DNA of 64,000 bases from Alkalihalobacterium elongatum (GTDB lineage Bacteria; Bacillota; Bacilli; Bacillales; Bacillaceae_F), in NCBI RefSeq assembly GCF_019024285.1, contig NZ_WMKZ01000007.1, forward strand, positions 62,001 to 126,000, written 5' to 3'. A program made the translations under genes and the position numbers. The notes beneath the pieces were generated by a model. The model saw only the letters and a program-made list of their open reading frames with translations. It was not told the DNA's origin and made no database searches. Shown one piece after another: positions 26,238-35,214 of this stretch. Every line of letters starts with the position of its first letter. Positions within the stretch are counted from its first letter, which is position 1.

Positions 26238-27137
26238 ATGAGTTTAGTTATAAAGGATTTAACTAAAAGGTTTGGTAAAGCTACAGCGGTTAATCAGTTA
26301 AATTTAACAATAGAAAAAGGTCAAATGTTTGGTATGTTAGGAGCGAACGGTGCTGGAAAGACGACCACTTTTCGAATGATATTAAATCTATTAGAACCAA
26401 CGGAAGGGACTATTTCGTGGAATAATCAAAAGATTAGCCATAATTCTAGTGGATTAATCGGCTATTTACCAGAAGAGAGAGGTTTATATCCAAAGCTTAA
26501 AGTGTCAGAACAACTAATCTATTTAGGTAGACTAAGGGGAATGGAAAAAACAGAGATTTTAAAAGAGATGAATAGGTGGTTAGAACTGTTCAAGGTTCCT
26601 GAATATAAAAATAAAAAAGTTGAAGAATTGTCAAAAGGAAATCAGCAAAAAATTCAGTTTATCGCTTCAGTCATTCATAAACCACAATTACTGATTTTAG
26701 ATGAACCCTTTAGTGGTCTTGACCCTGTTAATGTTGAGTTATTAAAAGAAGCTGTAATCGATCTTAACAAGTTGGGAACAACGATTGTTTTCTCCAGTCA
26801 TCGAATGGAGCATGTTGAAGAATTATGTGAACACCTAGTTATTTTACATAATGGAACACCTGTAGTCAGTGGGAATTTACGAGATGTTAAGCGGTCATTT
26901 GGTAAGATGAATATCGTTATACGGGCTGATTTTGCCCTTGATTTTCTAGAAAGTATTGAGGGTGTTCTTAAAGTTAAACAGAATAAAGAAGGAGCGTTAG
27001 TACAAATATCATCTGAAGAAACAGCACATAAACTATTTCAGTTATTAGCAACCAAAGGGTTTGTTCGTAAGTTTGAAATTGAAGACCCGTCGTTACATGA
27101 TATTTTCCTTGAGAAAGTAGGTGCACATTATGAATAA
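26238..27137 (+). CDS. yhaQ: ABC exporter ATPase YhaQ (NatA-like)
   Basis: A 299-residue ABC ATPase: Walker A GANGAGKTT near 37-45, Q-loop LPEERGLYPKLKV, signature ELSKGNQQKIQFIASVIH near 130-147, Walker B LLILDEPFSGLDPV. The C-terminal 80 residues are the extension seen in NatA/YhaQ proteins. It pairs with YhaP, whose gene overlaps its end by 8 bp. Substrate unproven; homologous NatAB exports Na+. The start is ATG 26238 after TGGAGGT, 12 codons inside the longest frame. Confidence 0.9.
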   Translation: MSLVIKDLTKRFGKATAVNQLNLTIEKGQMFGMLGANGAGKTTTFRMILNLLEPTEGTISWNNQKISHNSSGLIGYLPEERGLYPKLKVSEQLIYLGRLRGMEKTEILKEMNRWLELFKVPEYKNKKVEELSKGNQQKIQFIASVIHKPQLLILDEPFSGLDPVNVELLKEAVIDLNKLGTTIVFSSHRMEHVEELCEHLVILHNGTPVVSGNLRDVKRSFGKMNIVIRADFALDFLESIEGVLKVKQNKEGALVQISSEETAHKLFQLLATKGFVRKFEIEDPSLHDIFLEKVGAHYE

Positions 27138-28401
27138 GTTTTTTATCGTCTTATTACATACGTACCTTTCGAAGCTTAAGTCAAAGTCTTTTCTTATTTC
27201 AACAGCAATTACACTTGTTTTTATCCTAGGTTTTATGAATTTTGATCGAATTATTACCGTTTTTGATAAAGACGAAGACAAAGGTAGTGTTGTACTTGTA
27301 TTAGACGAGACAGGTCAACTATTTGATTCATTCAAACAAACTGTCAATCAAATAAATCCAACTATAGAATTAAATGATTTTGGTGGTTCCTATGCTGAAG
27401 CAGAAACTCTAGTGATAGATGAGGAAGTAGAGGGTTTGATTGAACTAGGTATAGGAGAAACAGGTTTACCACAAGGGAGATATTTTGCACTGACTGTCGT
27501 TGAGCAAATTTTGCCTTGGCAATTAGAACAAGCACTTCAGCAAGTAAAGGAAGAGATCGTAACATCGAGCTTAAATTTAAACCCAGAGGAAGTAGCTAGT
27601 ATTTATGCCCCCATTCAATTCGAACGCATAGCCATCGCAGAAACCGCAAAAACAGAAATGGAACTCAATCAAGCTAGAATTTTTGTCTATATATTATTGT
27701 TTATTATATATTTTTCGGTGCTTATGTTTGGTAATATGATTGCTACGGAAATTGCAATTGAAAAGTCTTCAAGAGTAATGGAAATTTTAATCTCAAGTTC
27801 ATCACCTGTTCAACAAATGTTTGGGAAAATATTTGGGATTGCACTTCTTGGGCTAACACAATATGTACTTATTTTTTTAGTGGGTGTCCTTTCTCTTCGA
27901 CAGCGTTTGGCAACTGAATCGTTTGGTCCAGAGCTAGGGGAGCTTATTGTTGGTCAAGGAATTCCGCTTCATTTGATCGGTTACGCATTTTTATTTTTCA
28001 TACTCGGTTATTTCTTATATGCAACAATTTCCGCTATGCTTGGCTCTTTAGTAAGTCGTATTGAGGACGTAAACCAGATGGTTACACCTATGATTTTCTT
28101 AATTGTAGCTGCGTTCTTTATCGCCATGTTTGGATTAGCCAACCCAGAGGCTAAAATTGTTACAGTAACTTCATTTATTCCGTTTTTTGCGCCAATGATC
28201 ATGTTTTTGCGAGTAGGGATGTTGTCGCTACCATTATGGGAAGTATTACTTGGGGTTGGGGTCCTCCTCGCAACGATTGTCCTTCTAGCTTGGATTGGTG
28301 CAAGGGTTTACCGCGGGGGTGTTTTAATGTACGGAAAGTCTTCATCACTAAAAGATTTCAAACGAGCATTACAGTTATCAAAAAAGGAAACAAACAAATA
28401 A
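27130..28401 (+). CDS. yhaP: ABC exporter permease YhaP (NatB-like)
   Basis: About 423 residues, ABC2-type permease. One membrane segment near residues 17-38, then an extracytoplasmic domain of roughly 140 residues, then five or six C-terminal helices, with EIAIEKSSRVMEILISSSSP near 207-226, the conserved cytoplasmic coupling motif of NatB/YhaP proteins. It forms the channel for YhaQ. I start at ATG 27130, overlapping the yhaQ stop; SD AGGTG is inside yhaQ, so the two are translationally coupled. Confidence 0.9.
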   Translation: MNKFFIVLLHTYLSKLKSKSFLISTAITLVFILGFMNFDRIITVFDKDEDKGSVVLVLDETGQLFDSFKQTVNQINPTIELNDFGGSYAEAETLVIDEEVEGLIELGIGETGLPQGRYFALTVVEQILPWQLEQALQQVKEEIVTSSLNLNPEEVASIYAPIQFERIAIAETAKTEMELNQARIFVYILLFIIYFSVLMFGNMIATEIAIEKSSRVMEILISSSSPVQQMFGKIFGIALLGLTQYVLIFLVGVLSLRQRLATESFGPELGELIVGQGIPLHLIGYAFLFFILGYFLYATISAMLGSLVSRIEDVNQMVTPMIFLIVAAFFIAMFGLANPEAKIVTVTSFIPFFAPMIMFLRVGMLSLPLWEVLLGVGVLLATIVLLAWIGARVYRGGVLMYGKSSSLKDFKRALQLSKKETNK

Positions 28402-28486
28402 ACTCTGCCTCTGATGGTTATTTTGAGTTTCCTTCTTTAGATGTTATAATTTAGCAAAATAATAGAAATGAAAGGAGGCGATGAGG

Positions 28487-28765
28487 ATGTTTGAAATAAC
28501 GTTTGATATTCCTGTTATTTGGCTTTTACTCGGTGTTTCAATGGTGTACATTACGGCTGCATTATCTCACAAGGCTGTACGCTGGCAATTTCAACAAAAG
28601 AATTTTGTCCGAAGTGATGACATAGATAGCCAAGTACAAGAGGTTACTTCACCATTACTCATCGTCCCTTCGTTTTTAATCTTGAAGAGAAAGATACCAA
28701 GCTTACATGACGGAAATTCCAAAAATGACGATGAAGTAACTCCCTTCTTATTATTGAGCAAATAA
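28487..28765 (+). CDS. Single-span membrane protein of unknown function
   Basis: A 92-residue protein with one hydrophobic segment near residues 9-27 and a charged C-terminal part. The second ATG (28487) is 8 nt after AAGGAGG and preferred to the ATG at 28481. It lies 21 bp before the YidC-like gene, with TTATAAT upstream at about 28444, so the two are probably co-transcribed. I do not recognise the family; co-transcription hints at membrane-protein biogenesis but is weak evidence. Confidence 0.6.
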   Translation: MFEITFDIPVIWLLLGVSMVYITAALSHKAVRWQFQQKNFVRSDDIDSQVQEVTSPLLIVPSFLILKRKIPSLHDGNSKNDDEVTPFLLLSK

Positions 28766-28786
28766 TCAATAATAAGGAGGATGTTC

Positions 28787-29542
28787 ATGCAAAAGAATAC
28801 TTATAAATTTATGCTTATTCTGTTATTGATAGGTTGTATGCTAATACTGACTAGTTGTGGGGCATCAACACAACCAATTACAGCAGAATCTACAGGGGTT
28901 TGGAATCATTATTTTGTGTATCCCTTGTCATGGCTAATAACTTTTGTAGCTCAATTATTTAATGGCAGTTTCGGGTTATCGATTATTTTAGTTACGATCT
29001 TCATTCGATTAGTCATTTTACCCCTTACGTTAAAACAAAACCGAAGTAGTAAAGCAATGCAAGCAATAAAACCTGAAATGGAAGAATTAAAAAGTCGGTA
29101 TGACATGAAAGACCCTAAGGAGCAACAAAAATTTCAAAAGGAAATGTTAAGTATCTATCAAAAACATGGGGTAAACCCTATGGCTGGCTGCTTACCACTC
29201 TTCATTCAAATGCCGATTTTAATGGCATTCTATTTTGCGATTATAAGAACCGAAGAAATAGCAAGACACTCTTTTTTGTGGTTCAACTTAGGAAGTCCAG
29301 ATCCTCTCTATATATTACCGATTGTTGCTGCTGTCACTACTTTCATACAAGGGAAAATCACGATGCGTACATTACCCGCAAACATGCAAGTTACGATATA
29401 TATTATGCCTGCGATGATTTTAATGGCAGCATTAGCAATGCCATCAGCGCTGGCGCTTTATTGGGTAATTGGTAATGTATTTATGATCATACAAAGCTAT
29501 TTTCTTTATGGAAGAACCAAAGATATTGAATTAAATGCATAA
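28787..29542 (+). CDS. YidC/Oxa1-type membrane insertase, lipoprotein form
   Basis: A 251-residue YidC/Oxa1 insertase. Gram-positive layout: signal peptide with lipobox ILTSC (cysteine near residue 24), then five membrane helices. TM1 has the conserved positively charged groove residue in [20 protein letters not shown] near 72-91; [20 protein letters not shown] near 133-152 follows the cytoplasmic coiled-coil hairpin. It inserts proteins with or without SecYEG. Bacillus has SpoIIIJ and YqjG (MifM-controlled); this may be either or a third copy, because the usual rnpA/jag neighbours are absent. Start ATG 28787 after AAGGAGGATG. Confidence 0.9.
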   Translation: MQKNTYKFMLILLLIGCMLILTSCGASTQPITAESTGVWNHYFVYPLSWLITFVAQLFNGSFGLSIILVTIFIRLVILPLTLKQNRSSKAMQAIKPEMEELKSRYDMKDPKEQQKFQKEMLSIYQKHGVNPMAGCLPLFIQMPILMAFYFAIIRTEEIARHSFLWFNLGSPDPLYILPIVAAVTTFIQGKITMRTLPANMQVTIYIMPAMILMAALAMPSALALYWVIGNVFMIIQSYFLYGRTKDIELNA

Positions 29543-29550
29543 CACAACCT

Positions 29551-29587
29551 TAGAGGATGACCTTTCGTAGTCATCCTCTATCTTTTT
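29551..29587 (+). terminator. Terminator after yidC-like gene
   Basis: An 11-bp perfect stem TAGAGGATGAC / GTCATCCTCTA with an 8-nt loop followed by TCTTTTT. Confidence 0.92.
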
Positions 29588-29647
29588 GTAACCATTAGCC
29601 CAACTTTGAATATGATGAGAGGGATTAATCATGAGGGGGGCGTAAAC

Positions 29648-29965
29648 ATGTATAACAAACAGTACATGCAATCGCTGTGTCAACAATACATGAATCAGCA
29701 TGTTATGGTGCAAACAAACGATCATCAAACCTATCACGGCATTATTGAACATGTAGATAATGATCATGTATACTTAGCGGTACCAATGACTGACACGCAA
29801 CATCATGGTCACGGCTTTATGAGGAATGATGAAAGGCAATGGGGATTTGGATATCCTTATGCTCCATATCCATACCCTTACCCATTTTATCCAAGCCCAT
29901 TCCGTCGATTAGTGTTACCTTTAGCTGCTTTAACTGCTATTTCATTACTACCATTTGTTTGGTGA
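29648..29965 (+). CDS. Small Tyr/Pro/His-rich protein, possible Sm-like fold
   Basis: A 105-residue protein from ATG 29648 (the longer frame has an ATG-rich leader; GAGGGGGG lies before this start). Residues 15-45 read like an Sm/YxiG-type beta strand pair (TYHGIIEHVDNDHVYLAVPM), then a His/Gly stretch, a YPYAPYPYPYPFYPSP repeat and a hydrophobic C-terminus. Similar low-complexity Tyr/Pro proteins occur in spore coats of Bacillaceae; that is only an analogy. It has its own terminator. Confidence 0.65.
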   Translation: MYNKQYMQSLCQQYMNQHVMVQTNDHQTYHGIIEHVDNDHVYLAVPMTDTQHHGHGFMRNDERQWGFGYPYAPYPYPYPFYPSPFRRLVLPLAALTAISLLPFVW

Positions 29966-29980
29966 ATATAGTTAGTGAAC

Positions 29981-30007
29981 GGGGAGGCCAGACCTCCTCT
30001 TTTCTTT
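29981..30007 (+). terminator. Terminator after the Tyr/Pro-rich protein gene
   Basis: Stem GGGGAGG / CCTCCTC (one G-U) with loop CCAGA, then TTTTCTTT. Confidence 0.75.
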
Positions 30008-30151
30008 GGATTTTTTGAAAGAGTAAAACAATCACCAAATATACATAAGTATAGGTATGTATTAATGTGGAATTACTAGCAATAACATAGAACACACGTT
30101 CACTTTTTGTTATAATAAAACTATTAAAAGTATTACTTAGGCGGTGAAACA

Positions 30152-31393
30152 TTGAAACAGTTACGTTTTATTCATACTGCTGATTTGCATTTGGACAGCC
30201 CTTTTAAAGGCTTAGCTCATCTCCCAGAACCCATCCTTAAGCAAATACATGAAAGTTCATTCCAGTCATTTATACGAATAGTTGATCTAGCTATAGAACA
30301 ACAGGTTGATTTTGTACTCATATCTGGTGATTTGTATGATCACGATCAAAGAAGCTTAAAGGCGCAACTTTTTTTAAGAAGGGAATTTGCCCGGTTAGAT
30401 AAACAAAGCATCCAAGTATATATCATTCACGGTAATCATGATCATCTAAGTGGGGACTGGGTTTCGATTAACTGGACTGAAAATGTGAAATTATTTTCAA
30501 GTGAATTAGAGTATAAGCGGTTTGTTAGCCAGGAAGGGGTTTCTGCTCACATATATGGATTTAGTTATCCAGAGCGAGAGTTATTTGATAGAAAAGTTGA
30601 TTTATTCGAAAAAATTGATGGAGCAGACTTTCATATTGGTATGCTACATGGTCAAGAACAGGGGCTAACTGGTCATAATCCATATTCACCATTTCATACA
30701 AAGGAATTAGAAGAAAAAGAGTTTGATTATTGGGCATTAGGTCATATCCATCAGATGATTCAACTAAAACCAACAATTTTTTACCCGGGAAATATTCAAG
30801 GTAGACATCGAAAAGAAACGGGGGAAAAAGGCTGCTTACTTGTAGAAATAGGAGAAGAGAATAGGATTAATGTCTACTTTCACAGTACGGCTCCGTTAAT
30901 TTGGGAAACGCTTGAAATTTCCATTAATGATATGCAAACCGATGAGCAATTCTTAGCATATTGTGAGCAGATTATCGAAGAAAAGCGCTCATTAAGCAGG
31001 AGCTATATGATACACCTGAACTTTATTGGAGAAGGACCAGTCAGAGAGCTATTAGAACAAAAGGATCAAGTCGAAGAATGGCTTACTTATATTAACGAAG
31101 ATCAGGAATATGAAGGGGCGTTCGTTTGGATCTCTTCATATGAGAATAATACGATAAACAAATGGGATATACATCAATTACAACAACAGGAAGACTTTTT
31201 AGGTGATATTACGAGAGTAACAGCTCAATTGATTAACAGTCCACTTGATGAAGTAAAAGAAGAGTTAAAAGAACTTTTTAACCATCGAAAAGCAAGGGTG
31301 TTCTTAGAACCATTGAGTGAGGAGGAGTTTGAAAAGCTTCTGCAGGATGGATGTAGCCTGTTATTAAAAGAACTATTAAAGGAGTCGGGTTAA
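30152..31393 (+). CDS. yhaO: Mre11/SbcD-like DNA exonuclease YhaO
   Basis: A 413-residue calcineurin-like metallophosphoesterase of the Mre11/SbcD type. Metal ligands are in FIHTADLHLDSPF near 6-18, ISGDLYDH near 58-65, IHGNHDHLSG near 92-101 and LGHIHQM near 197-203. It acts with the ATPase YhaN (next gene, start overlapping the stop as TAATG) as a nuclease on DNA ends. The pair has been called SbcE/SbcF in B. subtilis, as I recall. The start is TTG at 30152 after GGCGGTGAAA. Confidence 0.92.
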   Translation: MKQLRFIHTADLHLDSPFKGLAHLPEPILKQIHESSFQSFIRIVDLAIEQQVDFVLISGDLYDHDQRSLKAQLFLRREFARLDKQSIQVYIIHGNHDHLSGDWVSINWTENVKLFSSELEYKRFVSQEGVSAHIYGFSYPERELFDRKVDLFEKIDGADFHIGMLHGQEQGLTGHNPYSPFHTKELEEKEFDYWALGHIHQMIQLKPTIFYPGNIQGRHRKETGEKGCLLVEIGEENRINVYFHSTAPLIWETLEISINDMQTDEQFLAYCEQIIEEKRSLSRSYMIHLNFIGEGPVRELLEQKDQVEEWLTYINEDQEYEGAFVWISSYENNTINKWDIHQLQQQEDFLGDITRVTAQLINSPLDEVKEELKELFNHRKARVFLEPLSEEEFEKLLQDGCSLLLKELLKESG

Positions 31394-34359
31394 TGAGAAT
31401 TGAAAAATTACATATTTATGGATATGGAAAATTCTATGACACACAAATTAACCTCGTGTCTCCTGAGCTACAAGTAATCTATGGAGAAAATGAAAGAGGT
31501 AAATCTACAATAAAATCGTTTATTACAACGATGCTCTTCGGATTTCCAACTAAATCTCAAGTAGGCGCCCACTATGAACCGAAGCATGGTACAAAGTATG
31601 GCGGAAAAATAACTTTAGAGGTGAAGGAGTTAGGGGAAGTAACGATAGAAAGACAAAAAGGAAAGAATGGTGGGAAGGCGATTGTCTTTCTTGAAAATGG
31701 AAATGTCGGTGGAGAAGAAGTGTTACAACACCTATTGGGTGGAATGGATAAACGACTATTCACAGGTATCTTTTCATTTAGTGCAAGTGATTTACAAAAA
31801 ATTGAACAATTGAAAACAGAGGAATTAAATCAATATTTGCATGGAGCTAGTATGTTAGGTAAAGGCTCACTAAATGAGCTAGAAAAACGACTAGAGAAAA
31901 ACCAACAAGATTTATTTAAGCCGAGTGGAAAAAGGCCTATTCTTAATGAAAAACTATTTCAATTAGAGGACATAAAGAAAAGCCTAAAACACTCGGAAAA
32001 CCAACTAACACAGTATAATGAATTATTATTACAGAGGAAAGATCTCGAAGACCAATACATAAGGGTAAATAATACAATAAACTCCTTAAAGGAAAGAATT
32101 AAACAACAGGAGAAGCTTAAGCTGATTGAACCACTGTATGCACAAGAGAAAGGGATCAGTTTACAACTCGATCAACTCCCAGTGATTACAGATTTCCCAA
32201 TAGGTGCGATCGACACAGTAAAGGATAGCTTAGCAAAAGAACAGACATTAAAAGAACAATTAATTGAATTAGAAATAAACTTGAGGGAGAAGCAGCAACA
32301 AGTAGAGACAGTATCTTTTAGAACTAATTTTCAACAGGTTAAAGAACAAGCACTCATGCTACAGGAAAACTCTTATGAATATGAGAGGTTAAAAGAGGAA
32401 TTAACGACTGTGGAATTGGAGCTGCGTAAAATAAACCAATTAATCACAGACCAATTGGAAAGGTTAGGTCGTGATTGGGATGCTGAAACTATTCTGCGTA
32501 CAAAAACTGGTTTGACAGCAAAGGAAGAGTTAAAGCAACTAGCACAAAGAGAAAGGAAATCTCTTTATGAGAGAGAGCAGCTAGAAGTTGAATTAAAAAC
32601 AAAGTCTTTACAACTTCAGCAAACAAAAGAAAAAATGAAAGACATTAAAGGTCAATGCCTTTCAAACGAAGAAAAAGAAGGCTATGAGCAAAAGTTAATT
32701 CAGGCAAAAGATTCGAGAACGATAAGGAAAGAAATTGAACAAAATATGCAATGGGTGAAGCTTCAGTCAGAGCGATCTGAAAATAAAAATGAAAACTCGA
32801 ACTATTTTATCCTAATTGTGTTGCTATTACTAGGAATTGGAGGCTGGTTAGTTTACATACAACAATGGGTAATAGCTATCCTAGTCTTTGCAACAGCTAT
32901 TTTCACGTTTTATATGAAGAATAATAAAAAAGAGAGTAACCTTTTCGTAAAAAAGAATATTCAAGAGTACGAAAAAAAGCTGGAGAATTTACCATCTATT
33001 CATGAGCTAGAGAGAGAAATGGAGCAGATAGAGCGTATCTTAAATGAAAATGTGGCAAAATTAAACCAATTAGAAATGTGGCAAAAGCAATTGTCACAAG
33101 AAGAAAAAGGGTATAGCTTAATTTTAGCCGCATTCGAAACGTGTGAAAATGAAATTGAGCTCATTGATAATCAATTATTGGAATGGTGTAGAACCTATCA
33201 ATTTGGTCGGTATGGAAACTGTGAACATCAATTAAGTTTGTTCGACCTTAGTGTGGAAGTAAAACAAATGATAAACGATCAAAGATACTATAAAAAAAGA
33301 AAACAAGAAATTTGTCTAAGACTTGAACAAATTGAAGACGTAGTGAAGTATCTCGCCGAAGAGTTGTTAATTAAAGAAAGAGTAAGCTTGGCATTACTTA
33401 CTCATAAAATAAACGAAGTCATTGAAAATGAAGAAAAAGTCAGGATACAATTTATAGAGTTAAAGGAAAGCATCAAGAAGTTAAATATTGAGATAAATGT
33501 ACTTAAAAACAAAATCATGTATTTGCGAGAAGAACGTTCGACTTGGTTGAGTAAAGCTGCAGCCAAAGATGAAGAAGAATTCTTTTATTTTGCAAAAGTG
33601 GCAACTGAGAGACAAGCACTTGAAAAAGAATTGTCCTTTCTTCGTTCACAGCAAGCTCAACTAACGACTAATAACTTTACTAGAGAAGCTGTAATAGCAA
33701 AATTAGAAAAGGCAAATGTTAGTATTCTAGAAGAGTTAGAGGCCTTAAATATCCAGCTCGCTGAAAAATTAGAACAACAATCTGCACTTCAAAAGCAGAT
33801 TGGACGAATGGATCATGAAATTGAACAAATAGAGGCAGGAACTAACCATTCACAGCTTCTTCAAACGTATGAATTGGAGAAAACTGAATTTCAAGCTAAA
33901 GCTATGGAGTGGGCATCTTTTAGAATGGGTGAATTGATTTTGAAAAAAGCAAAATCGATTTATGAAACAGAAAGACAACCAGTGGTTATTCAAAAAGCCA
34001 AAGAGTTATTTTCCATAATGACGAACGGGGAATATGTAAATTTATTTGCTCCAGTTTCAGAGAATACTTTTGTCGTTGAGCGATTTGATGGAGTACGCTT
34101 TTCTCCAGACGAATTAAGTCAAGGAACAGGTGAACAGTTATATTTATCTATCCGACTAGCATTAGCCCTTGCGTACCAAGCACAATCACCTATGCCGATT
34201 ATTCTAGATGATATTATGGTCAATTTTGATGATGGAAGGAAGGATTGTGCTAAGAATGTAATAGAAGAAGTAGCTAAAAAGCATCAAGTTCTATTCTTTA
34301 CATGTCACGAGCAAATCAAAAACCTATTTCATCAAGAAGCTACGATGGTATTGTCATAG
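31393..34359 (+). CDS. yhaN: Rad50/SMC-like ATPase YhaN with internal membrane segments
   Basis: A 988-residue AAA/SMC-type ATPase. Walker A GENERGKST near residues 35-43; long coiled coils (roughly 160-470 and 520-870); C-terminal signature LSQGTGEQLYLSIRLALA near 910-927 and Walker B PIILDDIMVNFDD near 935-947. The middle holds two adjacent hydrophobic helices near 472-515, where Rad50 has its zinc hook; YhaN of B. subtilis has a similar feature. It should thus anchor a DNA-end processing complex to the membrane. It partners YhaO. No CxxC zinc hook was seen. Confidence 0.92.
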   Translation: MRIEKLHIYGYGKFYDTQINLVSPELQVIYGENERGKSTIKSFITTMLFGFPTKSQVGAHYEPKHGTKYGGKITLEVKELGEVTIERQKGKNGGKAIVFLENGNVGGEEVLQHLLGGMDKRLFTGIFSFSASDLQKIEQLKTEELNQYLHGASMLGKGSLNELEKRLEKNQQDLFKPSGKRPILNEKLFQLEDIKKSLKHSENQLTQYNELLLQRKDLEDQYIRVNNTINSLKERIKQQEKLKLIEPLYAQEKGISLQLDQLPVITDFPIGAIDTVKDSLAKEQTLKEQLIELEINLREKQQQVETVSFRTNFQQVKEQALMLQENSYEYERLKEELTTVELELRKINQLITDQLERLGRDWDAETILRTKTGLTAKEELKQLAQRERKSLYEREQLEVELKTKSLQLQQTKEKMKDIKGQCLSNEEKEGYEQKLIQAKDSRTIRKEIEQNMQWVKLQSERSENKNENSNYFILIVLLLLGIGGWLVYIQQWVIAILVFATAIFTFYMKNNKKESNLFVKKNIQEYEKKLENLPSIHELEREMEQIERILNENVAKLNQLEMWQKQLSQEEKGYSLILAAFETCENEIELIDNQLLEWCRTYQFGRYGNCEHQLSLFDLSVEVKQMINDQRYYKKRKQEICLRLEQIEDVVKYLAEELLIKERVSLALLTHKINEVIENEEKVRIQFIELKESIKKLNIEINVLKNKIMYLREERSTWLSKAAAKDEEEFFYFAKVATERQALEKELSFLRSQQAQLTTNNFTREAVIAKLEKANVSILEELEALNIQLAEKLEQQSALQKQIGRMDHEIEQIEAGTNHSQLLQTYELEKTEFQAKAMEWASFRMGELILKKAKSIYETERQPVVIQKAKELFSIMTNGEYVNLFAPVSENTFVVERFDGVRFSPDELSQGTGEQLYLSIRLALALAYQAQSPMPIILDDIMVNFDDGRKDCAKNVIEEVAKKHQVLFFTCHEQIKNLFHQEATMVLS

Positions 34360-34440
34360 TCATGTTTCTTTATTAAAAGGAATAGATTTGATAAAATATG
34401 ATTTGTACGTGATGACACTTTTTAAAAAGTTAGTACAAGA

Positions 34441-34471
34441 AAATCCTGCTGAATGTATAGTAGGATTTTTT
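34441..34471 (+). terminator. Terminator of yhaON
   Basis: A 10-bp stem AAATCCTGCT / AGTAGGATTT (one G-U) with an 8-nt loop and a six-T run. It separates yhaON from cssRS. The preceding ACTTTTTAAAAAGT palindrome near 34412 is unexplained. Confidence 0.88.
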
Positions 34472-34533
34472 CATATCGTAACGTAACTAGAAATGAAATC
34501 GACTTCTTGAAAATCCTAGGAGGGATAAAGAGT

Positions 34534-35214
34534 ATGAGTCAATTTATTGTACATTTAGTAGAAGATGAAGAAAACCTTTCACAAGTATTAAAGGCATACC
34601 TTGAAAAAGAAGGTTGGGTTGTAAAAACATTTGACAATGGTGACGCTGCAGTCGAAGCAATTGAAGAAAAACCACATTTATGGATTTTAGATATAATGTT
34701 ACCTGGAACGGATGGTTATCAAGTTTTAAAGGCAATTAAAGAACATGGTGATACTCCTGTCATTTTTATTTCCGCTCGTGATCAAGATTTGGATCGCGTC
34801 TTAGGATTAGAGATGGGGAGTGATGATTATTTAGCAAAACCATTCTTACCACAAGAGTTAATTATTCGTGCTAAAAAATTGCTCGCTCGAGTATATGGTT
34901 CGGTGCAAACGGAACAACGAAAGCTAGAGTTAAATGATTACTTGATTGATCCTATTGGTCGAACAGTTGTTGATAAACTTGGGCCAACCGATCCCGTGGA
35001 TTTAACAACAAAAGAAATGGATTTAATTTTGCTACTAACAGGTAAAGTTGGAAAAGCATTTTCACGTGAAGAGATTATCGAGCATGTATGGGGAGAAAAC
35101 TATTATGGATCTGAACGGGCAGTTGATGATGTAGTAAGGCGTGTTCGTAAAAAGATGCCTCGAGTACATTTAGAAACTTTATATGGTTATGGGTATCGAG
35201 TTTTATCATCATGA
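34534..35214 (+). CDS. cssR: Secretion-stress response regulator CssR
   Basis: A 226-residue OmpR-family regulator. The receiver has acidic HLVEDEENL near 8-16, the phospho-acceptor in LWILDIMLPGTDGYQ near 48-62 and KPF near 102. The C-terminal winged helix ends RAVDDVVRRVRKKMP...LYGYGYRVLSS. Phrases such as HLWILDIMLP and VIFISARDQDLDRVLGLEMG match B. subtilis CssR as I recall it. It would activate htrA/htrB-type quality-control proteases on misfolded secreted protein. Start ATG 34534 after AGGAGGG; the longest frame has 27 extra codons lacking an SD. Confidence 0.88.
   Translation: MSQFIVHLVEDEENLSQVLKAYLEKEGWVVKTFDNGDAAVEAIEEKPHLWILDIMLPGTDGYQVLKAIKEHGDTPVIFISARDQDLDRVLGLEMGSDDYLAKPFLPQELIIRAKKLLARVYGSVQTEQRKLELNDYLIDPIGRTVVDKLGPTDPVDLTTKEMDLILLLTGKVGKAFSREEIIEHVWGENYYGSERAVDDVVRRVRKKMPRVHLETLYGYGYRVLSS

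Noticed and set aside
27093-27281. Antisense and alternate-frame ORFs within yhaQP, yng, lia and other genes
   Set aside because: They lie inside strong genes on the other strand, lack SD sequences and show no protein-like motif.
31393-34359. YhaON as a defence system (Gabija or Wadjet-like)
   Set aside because: Sequence features and gene order fit the housekeeping yhaO/yhaN pair; no defence partner genes are beside it.
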